Assembly: GCA_902787555.1 (NCBI GenBank)
Contig: CADAGO010000008.1
Span: forward strand, 1-64,000
From: an uncultured Bacteroidales bacterium
GTDB lineage: Bacteria > Bacteroidota > Bacteroidia > Bacteroidales > Bacteroidaceae
Direction of reading: 5' to 3'
DNA: 64,000 nucleotides
Shown: in pieces, positions 59,115 to 64,000 of the stretch
Layout: the number at the start of each line of letters is the position of its first letter
Position numbering within the stretch: the stretch's first letter is position 1
Position numbers and translations under genes: made by a program
Notes under the pieces: model-generated
Database searches by the model: none
What the model saw: the letters and a program-made list of their open reading frames with translations, nothing else
Told to the model about the DNA's origin: nothing

Positions 59115-61010
59115 TTAGATATTCAACATTTTATTAAATTCTTTCAATGTCTCGAGCTGGTTGCTGCGAACGTGGATGAAGTTCTCGATGCCTGCTGCCT
59201 TGAGGTCTTCCATACAAGCAGGAGCACCTGCTACGATGTAGATGGCGCGGCCGTTGAGTGCCTTGAATGCAGGGATAGCATATTCAGCATATTCATCATC
59301 GCTTGAGCAGAGAACCACGATGTCGGCATCAGCCTTCATAGCGGCTTCAACACCTTCCTCCACTGTTGGGAAACCGAGGTTGTCAATCACCTTGTAGCCT
59401 GCAGCTGCGAGGAAGTTACATGAGAACTGAGCACGAGCCTGACGCATAGCCAGGTTGCCGATAGTGAGCATGAAGGCGATAGGCTGCTTCTTGGCACCTT
59501 CTGTTGCCAGACGCAGGGTCTCGAATTCGCTTGCCAGACGGCTGCCTTCCAACTTGTGGATTTCTGTTGCCTCGTCTGAGCAGCAGTGGCAGCATGGGGC
59601 TGCAGGCTTCTTGCCTTCGCTCTTCTCTGTGAAATTAGGGAACTGGTTGGTTCCGAGGATGAACTCCTTACGCTTTGCAGCGTTACCGTGGCGAGCCACG
59701 TTGGTTGCGTTGATGGTATCCTGTACCTTGCTAGCTAAAGCCTGAGCCAGGAATCCACCGTCGTTCTCTACGTCGAGGAACAGCTTCCAAGCCTGCTCTG
59801 CGATAGCTACAGTGAGGTGCTCAACGAAATATGAACCACCTGCCACATCGACAATCTTGTCGAAGTGAGCCTCTTCCTTCAGCAGGAGCTGCTGGTTGCG
59901 TGCCATACGCTCAGAGAAGTCGTTTGGAGTCTCGTAAGGTTTGTCGAACGGAGTTACTATGATAGAATCTACGTTTGCCAATGCAGCCGACATAGCTTCA
60001 GTCTGACTGCGGAGCAGGTTTACATAGCTGTCGAACATTGTCATGTTATAAGTAGTCGTCGTAGCACATACGTTCATCTTACATGCACAGCGGCATTCAC
60101 CTTCCTCAGTGTGGTTTGGACACTTGTCTGCATGCTGGCACATAGGCTTGTACTGGCTTACAATCTGCGACCATAGGAGGCGAGCAGCGCGGAACTTGGC
60201 AATCTCCATGAAGTAGTTGCCGCTGATGCCCATGTTGAACTTAATCTTCTTTGCAACCACGTCGGCAGGAACACCTGCATCGACCATCTGCTGCATGTAT
60301 TCATTTCCCCAAGCAAGTGCATATCCCAGTTCCTGATAGATGTAAGCGCCTGCGTTGCAAAGGTCAACAGAGTCGACACACAGGCAGCGGAACTTAGGCA
60401 GAGCCTCGAGCACTTCGATGAGTTCCTTACCCATCGCAATCTTCTCGGCAGCTGGCTTGCCAGCCTTCACGATTTTCTCGATAGGGTCGAAATTGATGCT
60501 TCCCACACACTTCATAGGGTCAACACCCTTAGCCTTGAAGTAGTCCACCAGGATCTTTGCCAGTTCAACACACTTACCCTGACAAGTGCGGAAGTTGAGT
60601 TCAATGCATTCAGGTTCAATACCTTCGAGCAATGCCTCGATGGTCTCCTTGCTCACCATGTCGCCTGGGAAGTGGAAACCCAATGAGTCCACACCCTTCA
60701 TCAGGATGTCGAGCGCCTTCTTGTTGGCTTCCTTTGCATCCGTCACTTCGATGTTCTGACGTACAAACCACAGGTTGTTGTCCTTCTTGTTACCACGAAC
60801 AAATGGGAATTCTCCTGGAAGTGAGTCAACGGTTTTCAGACCCTCAAGGTCCTCTCTGCGATAGAATGGCTGGACATTGAACCCTTCGTTGGTTCTCCAA
60901 ACCATTTTCTTCTCGAAGTCGGCACCTTTCAAGTCAACGATGATCTTGTCGATCCATTCTTGCTTGGTAGGGGCGGTAAACTCCGAAAAGAGTTTTTCTT
61001 TATTTGCCAT
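59115..61010 (-). CDS. mutA: Methylmalonyl-CoA mutase, small subunit, with Cys-rich inserts
   Basis: Catalytically inactive partner of MutB. The 631-residue protein has the same TIM barrel and cobalamin-like fold ([48 protein letters not shown]) but no DxHDxG. Two Cys-rich segments stand out. Residues 291-315 ([10 protein letters not shown] ... [10 protein letters not shown]) contain six Cys in the pattern C-x5-C-x8-C-x-C-x-C-x4-C, between the active-site-side helix and the [25 protein letters not shown] segment. Residues 473-477 read CCHCC, in the linker to the C-terminal domain. Both could bind metal. -7 box TAACTTTG at 61099-61106, with a leader of about 80 bases. Confidence 0.95.
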   Translation of the reverse strand: MANKEKLFSEFTAPTKQEWIDKIIVDLKGADFEKKMVWRTNEGFNVQPFYRREDLEGLKTVDSLPGEFPFVRGNKKDNNLWFVRQNIEVTDAKEANKKALDILMKGVDSLGFHFPGDMVSKETIEALLEGIEPECIELNFRTCQGKCVELAKILVDYFKAKGVDPMKCVGSINFDPIEKIVKAGKPAAEKIAMGKELIEVLEALPKFRCLCVDSVDLCNAGAYIYQELGYALAWGNEYMQQMVDAGVPADVVAKKIKFNMGISGNYFMEIAKFRAARLLWSQIVSQYKPMCQHADKCPNHTEEGECRCACKMNVCATTTTYNMTMFDSYVNLLRSQTEAMSAALANVDSIIVTPFDKPYETPNDFSERMARNQQLLLKEEAHFDKIVDVAGGSYFVEHLTVAIAEQAWKLFLDVENDGGFLAQALASKVQDTINATNVARHGNAAKRKEFILGTNQFPNFTEKSEGKKPAAPCCHCCSDEATEIHKLEGSRLASEFETLRLATEGAKKQPIAFMLTIGNLAMRQARAQFSCNFLAAAGYKVIDNLGFPTVEEGVEAAMKADADIVVLCSSDDEYAEYAIPAFKALNGRAIYIVAGAPACMEDLKAAGIENFIHVRSNQLETLKEFNKMLNI

Positions 61011-61224
61011 AATTAGTTAAAAATAAAATATAAAGTTTTTTTCTGAAAAAAAATCAGTGAAATGTAGTGTAGTATTTATGCATACGCGCACCAATGTGCA
61101 AAGTTACGTCTTTTTTCTGAATCCTGTCACTTTCCACCCGATATTTCTAATATCGTACAAATTATTTATGCACAAAATATGCAAATTGATAAGTGCAGTT
61201 GGCAATCGTCGTGTTGAAATACTC

Positions 61225-61262
61225 AGCCCTCACCCTGTCTCCCCTTTAGGGGTGGGGCACAT
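61225..61262. repeat. Palindromic element of the CCC/GGG family in locus B
   Basis: CTCCCCTTTAGGGGTGGGG with flanking CTCACCCTG on the left. It is of the same style as the elements at 284-329 and 1138-1178 (short C-rich/G-rich stem, flanked by CACCC), though the loop differs. Confidence 0.55.
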
Positions 61263-61291
61263 CAACCTTCAATCAAAAGCCATCAATCACA

Positions 61292-61317
61292 CGATGTAAC
61301 CATGTAACGATGTAACC
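61292..61317. repeat. ATGTAAC tandem repeat
   Basis: Three copies of GATGTAACC or ATGTAAC in a row, the counterpart in position of the GTCATTTT repeats of locus A. Confidence 0.6.
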
Positions 61318-61390
61318 TTTTTCCATTTTTGTGTCATAGAATAATCGCTCTTTTGTAGTGTCAAACACAGCCGGAAAAACCTGCGAGTTC

Positions 61391-61456
61391 CGAGCACCTA
61401 CTGAGCATCTACCGAGCATCTACCGAGCACTTACCGAGCACCTACCGAGCACTTGA
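61391..61456. repeat. Six tandem 11-bp repeats of the CGAGCAYYTAC family
   Basis: Units start at 61391, 61402, 61413, 61424, 61435 and 61446, all exactly 11 bases (CGAGCACCTAC, TGAGCATCTAC, CGAGCATCTAC and so on). Eleven bases is about one helical turn, so the units face the same side of DNA. Confidence 0.85.
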
Positions 61457-61681
61457 GGCAGCCCCCTTCTGACTTCCCGTGTAGGAGGTACTTATTTCAC
61501 CTTTCACCTCACACCTTTTCTCTACGTGATAATGAATGTCTACTTGACTCTTTGCCTGTTAAAATGAAAAAAAGTCTTGATTTTTGTAGTTTATAGCAAG
61601 AAAATGCGTCAAATGTTTGGTAAATATAAATAAAAGGTGTAAATTTGCAAGACAAACCCATTTAATGAAATTATTAGGAAT

Positions 61682-62014
61682 ATGAAACGTTTACTTAGTT
61701 TGCTTTTAGGTATTTTGGTTCCATTGTTTGCATTGGCAGACGTGGCACCTATCGACTCTGGCGGTTCTGACGCACTCTTGGCGGGAGGAATCACTCTTGG
61801 TGTCATCTTATTGATTATCGTTGGTATTATCATTCATCTTGCGATATGTCTGGTACCTTTCTTCATGGCTCGTCATCGTGGACGTAGCGGTTTGTTGTGG
61901 TTGCTTGTGTCGTTCTTCCTCGGCTGGTGGTGGACCATCATCATTCTGCTGATTATCGGTGATTCGACAGAGAAGCAGATGCGTGATTTAGGATTAGATA
62001 AATCGTCAAATTAA
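61682..62014 (+). CDS. Small membrane protein upstream of the NfeD/flotillin pair
   Basis: A 110-residue protein with a signal-like start (MKRLLSLLLGILVPLFALA), a short Ser/Gly/Asp stretch, one helix (about 34-60, LAGGITLGVILLIIVGIIIHLAICLVPFF), a basic turn (ARHRGRSG) and a last helix rich in Trp (LLWLLVSFFLGWWWTIIILLII). No family recognised. It lies nine bases before the nfeD-like gene and probably belongs to that membrane complex. Confidence 0.65.
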   Translation: MKRLLSLLLGILVPLFALADVAPIDSGGSDALLAGGITLGVILLIIVGIIIHLAICLVPFFMARHRGRSGLLWLLVSFFLGWWWTIIILLIIGDSTEKQMRDLGLDKSSN

Positions 62015-62022
62015 CAGATAGT

Positions 62023-62601
62023 ATGGACTTCATGGCTCAGTACGGCGCAATGCCGTTGTTGCTCCAGATATTCTGGGGTTGCGCAGTGGTGGCATCGCTG
62101 ATATTTATTGTTCAGATGGTGCTGACGCTCATAGGTATGGACTCAAGCGACGTGGATGTGGACTTTGACGGTGCCGACACGATGGACTTGGGCGGTGGGT
62201 TGAACCTCTTCACAATCAAGAATCTCATGGGATTCCTTGTGGGATTCGGCTGGACAGGTGTATGTTTTTACGACACAATCACAAGTCCGATTCTGCTGAT
62301 TTTGGTGGCTGTTGTCGTAGGTTGTCTGTTTGTGGGCATCTTTGTGGTTATCTATAAGCAGACCAAGAAACTGGAACATAACGGTGCGTTCAGAATCGAC
62401 GAGGTGAAGGGCATGACTGTTAGTGTGTATCTCCGCATTCCGGCAAACGGTAGTGGAAAGGGTAAGGTGCAGGTGAGCCAGAATGGTTCCGTTCATGAGC
62501 TCGATGCCTTGACTGATGGCGATGAGATTCCTTCGGGTGCCAAAGTAAAGGTGGTGGAAATCATCGATCAAGAAACGGTGAAAGTGGTTCATAATTCATA
62601 A
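62023..62601 (+). CDS. NfeD-like membrane protein
   Basis: The 192-residue protein has two or three membrane helices (about 10-38, 58-100) and a C-terminal OB-like domain (about 120-192; RIDEVKGMTVSVYLRIPANGSGKGKVQVSQNGSVHELDA ... GAKVKVVEIIDQETVKV), the typical NfeD ending. NfeD proteins partner flotillins in membrane microdomains, and a flotillin gene follows at 62720. The acidic loop SSDVDVDFDGADTMD lies between the helices. Confidence 0.85.
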   Translation: MDFMAQYGAMPLLLQIFWGCAVVASLIFIVQMVLTLIGMDSSDVDVDFDGADTMDLGGGLNLFTIKNLMGFLVGFGWTGVCFYDTITSPILLILVAVVVGCLFVGIFVVIYKQTKKLEHNGAFRIDEVKGMTVSVYLRIPANGSGKGKVQVSQNGSVHELDALTDGDEIPSGAKVKVVEIIDQETVKVVHNS

Positions 62602-62719
62602 TGTATAATGCATAATGTAAAAATTTAAAAAATATAAAATGTAAAAATGAGCCGAAGGGCTTAATAATAAATAAAATAGTAAATAGTAAATAGTAAACGA
62701 ATAAATAGTAAATAAGAGT
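62602..62719. repeat. AT-rich repeat between the NfeD-like and flotillin genes
   Basis: Imperfect TAATG / AAAATGT units (62591-62645) followed by AAATAGT tandem units (62675-62715). It resembles the AT repeat at 1704-1750. No promoter is clear within it. Confidence 0.55.
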
Positions 62720-64000
62720 ATGAATAGTATTTATCTGATCATTGCAGCCATTATTGTTGCTGTGGTGCTGTTTGTATCAATCATCAATCGATACAGACGT
62801 TGTCCTTCGGACAAGATTCTCGTAGTGTATGGAACGACAGGCAATCGTGGTTCTGCAAAGTGTATTCATGGTGGCGGTACGTTCGTATGGCCTATCATTC
62901 AGGATTATGCGTATCTGAGTCTGACTCCTATCAGCATCGATGCCAATTTGACCAATGCGCTTTCGCGGCAGAATATCCGTGTGGATGTGCCAAGCCGATT
63001 CACGGTTGGTATATCTACGGATCCTGAGTATATGACAGCTGCTGCTGAACGTTTGCTGGGATTGACTCCCGGACAGATTCAGGAACTGGCTCGTGATATT
63101 CTCTTCGGACAACTTCGTCTGGTGATTGCAACGATGAGTATCGAGGAACTGAACAACGACCGTGATAAGTTCCTTGAGGCTATCAGCGCCAACGTGGAAG
63201 TGGAATTGAAGAAGATAGGTTTGCGACTCATCAACGTGAACGTGACGGATATCAAGGACGAGAGCGGCTATATCGAGGCTCTTGGTCGTGAGGCTGCAGC
63301 AAAGGCTATCAACGAAGCAAAGGTTCGCGTGGCTGAGCAGGATAAGGTCGGAGAAATCGGTAAGGCTGACGCTCAGCGTGAGACCCGTATCCGTACGAGT
63401 GAAGCAAACGCTCTTGCTGTGAAGGGTGAGAACGAAGCAAAGATTGAGATTGCCAACTCTGATGCCGTTCGTCGTGAGGCTGAGGCTGAGGCTCTTCGTA
63501 AGGCAAGTGCAGCAGAGAAGGTGGCAAGTGCCCGTGCTTTGCAAGAAGCATACGCAGCAGAGAAAGAGGCAGAAGATGCCCGTGCTGAACGTGAACGCTC
63601 AACTCAGGCTGCTAATGTGCTCGTTGCTCAGGAAATCGAGAAGAAACGCCGTATCATCGAAGCTGAGGCTGAGGCAGAGAAGACCCGTGTGAAAGCAAAA
63701 GGTGAGGCTGATGCTATCTTCGCCAAGATGGAAGCAGAGGCAAAGGGTTACTTCGAAGTGCTCACCAAGCAAGCTGCTGGTTACGACAAGATGGTTCAAG
63801 CAGCAGGTGGAGATGCCGACAAGGCTTACCAGTTGCTCCTTATCGAGAAATTGCCTGAACTCGTACGTACTCAGGTTGATGCTATCAAGGGTATCAATAT
63901 CGACCACGTAACGGTTTGGGATAGCGGTAACAGTGCAGACGGAAAAGGCTCGACTGCCAACTTTCTCTCAGGGCTGATGAAGAGCATTCCTCCACTCAAT
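62720..64000 (+). CDS. Flotillin / SPFH-domain protein (3' end outside window)
   Basis: The frame from ATG 62720 is open to the last base (427 codons). It begins with one membrane helix (about 5-25), then an SPFH domain (about 30-200; CPSDKILVVYGTTG, CIHGGGTFVWPIIQDYAYLSLTPISID), then a long coiled coil rich in Ala, Glu and Arg (about 205-345; EAEALRKASAAEKVASARALQEA) and the flotillin C-terminal part (LPELVRTQVDAIKGINIDHVTVWDSG). This matches YqiK/FloT-type flotillins, which organise membrane domains. The end lies outside the window. Confidence 0.93.
   Translation, partial: MNSIYLIIAAIIVAVVLFVSIINRYRRCPSDKILVVYGTTGNRGSAKCIHGGGTFVWPIIQDYAYLSLTPISIDANLTNALSRQNIRVDVPSRFTVGISTDPEYMTAAAERLLGLTPGQIQELARDILFGQLRLVIATMSIEELNNDRDKFLEAISANVEVELKKIGLRLINVNVTDIKDESGYIEALGREAAAKAINEAKVRVAEQDKVGEIGKADAQRETRIRTSEANALAVKGENEAKIEIANSDAVRREAEAEALRKASAAEKVASARALQEAYAAEKEAEDARAERERSTQAANVLVAQEIEKKRRIIEAEAEAEKTRVKAKGEADAIFAKMEAEAKGYFEVLTKQAAGYDKMVQAAGGDADKAYQLLLIEKLPELVRTQVDAIKGINIDHVTVWDSGNSADGKGSTANFLSGLMKSIPPLN

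Larger units (their letters stand above)
61011..61681. other. 670-bp non-coding, repeat-rich locus B
   Basis: It holds the mutA promoter, a CCC/GGG palindromic element (61225-61262), ATGTAACC tandem repeats (61292-61317), the TTTGTAGTGTCAAA core (61352-61365), six 11-bp repeats (61391-61456) and a CTTCCCGTGTAGGAGG palindrome (61474-61489). From 61490 to 61680 the DNA is AT-rich and no promoter of full consensus is seen for the next gene. No protein gene recognised. Confidence 0.7.

Noticed and set aside
56939..61010. Mobile-element origin for the mutase genes, from the repeats in locus B beside them
   Set aside because: MutA and MutB are core metabolic genes of the phylum, with normal promoter and terminator, and no transposase or integrase is present.

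Overview
The window reads as chromosomal DNA of a Bacteroidales bacterium, most likely Prevotella or a close relative. The signs are promoters of the Bacteroidota type (TTTG, 19-20 bases, TAnnTTTG) in front of many genes, few Shine-Dalgarno sites, families typical of that phylum (DUF4494, DUF1015 next to serA/serC, ExbB/ExbD with an extra membrane protein, MutA/MutB for succinate-propionate metabolism, class III fructose bisphosphatase), and dispersed palindromic and low-complexity repeats, some inside genes. No rRNA, tRNA, CRISPR array, integrase or transposase was recognised.

Layout. 1-4.8 kb: the end of a Gly/Ser/Asp-rich protein, an ECF sigma / anti-sigma-like / secreted protein operon, then a membrane-anchored HTH regulator and a small exported protein with matching inverted-repeat operators and promoters. 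4.8-8.9 kb (minus): serC-serA, a terminator, DUF1015, yigZ. 8.9-13.2 kb: glycine-zipper lipoprotein, a short MiaA, a metallophosphatase (minus) and a DnaJ-type co-chaperone (plus). 13.3-19.9 kb (minus): fbp, DMP19-like, esterase, smpB, metH. 20.1-24.0 kb (minus): a second membrane-anchored TPR/HTH regulator, an LTXXQ-like protein / anti-sigma-like / ECF sigma operon, and a tiny exported sorting-domain-like protein. 24.2-28.9 kb (minus): rpsA, a 2-hydroxyacid dehydrogenase, a Crp-like regulator, yggS, DUF4494. 28.9-33.2 kb: a gene-poor stretch with two 22-bp repeat arrays, luxS, an MFS transporter, a Lys/Ala coiled-coil membrane protein, thyA-folA. 33.3-38.5 kb (minus): ExbB/ExbD/TonB system with tatD and a polyprenyl synthase. 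38.6-47.0 kb (minus): transport and envelope genes (MscS, AspT-like transporter, ArsG/CcdA-like permease, YfcE phosphatase, MATE, cytidylate kinase-like). 47.0-47.7 kb: a repeat-rich non-coding locus. 47.7-56.8 kb (minus): an S9 peptidase downstream of two tandem pairs, each a polytopic membrane protein plus a CxxCH-containing beta-propeller lipoprotein. 56.9-61.0 kb (minus): mutA-mutB. 61.0-61.7 kb: a second repeat-rich locus related to the first. 61.7 kb to the end (plus): small membrane protein, NfeD-like protein, and a flotillin cut by the window edge.

How the parts fit. MetH and MutAB need cobalamin, and LuxS with MetH belong to the methyl cycle. TonB/ExbBD would energise outer-membrane uptake, including of cobalamin. 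Two ECF operons and two membrane-anchored HTH regulators give several envelope-linked signal paths. The least explained content is (1) the duplicated membrane-protein / CINCH-lipoprotein pairs, (2) the two composite non-coding loci sharing a 14-bp core and helically phased 11-bp repeats, (3) 22-bp repeat arrays in intergenic and coding DNA, and (4) the ATGCAA inverted repeats in front of the HTH regulators.
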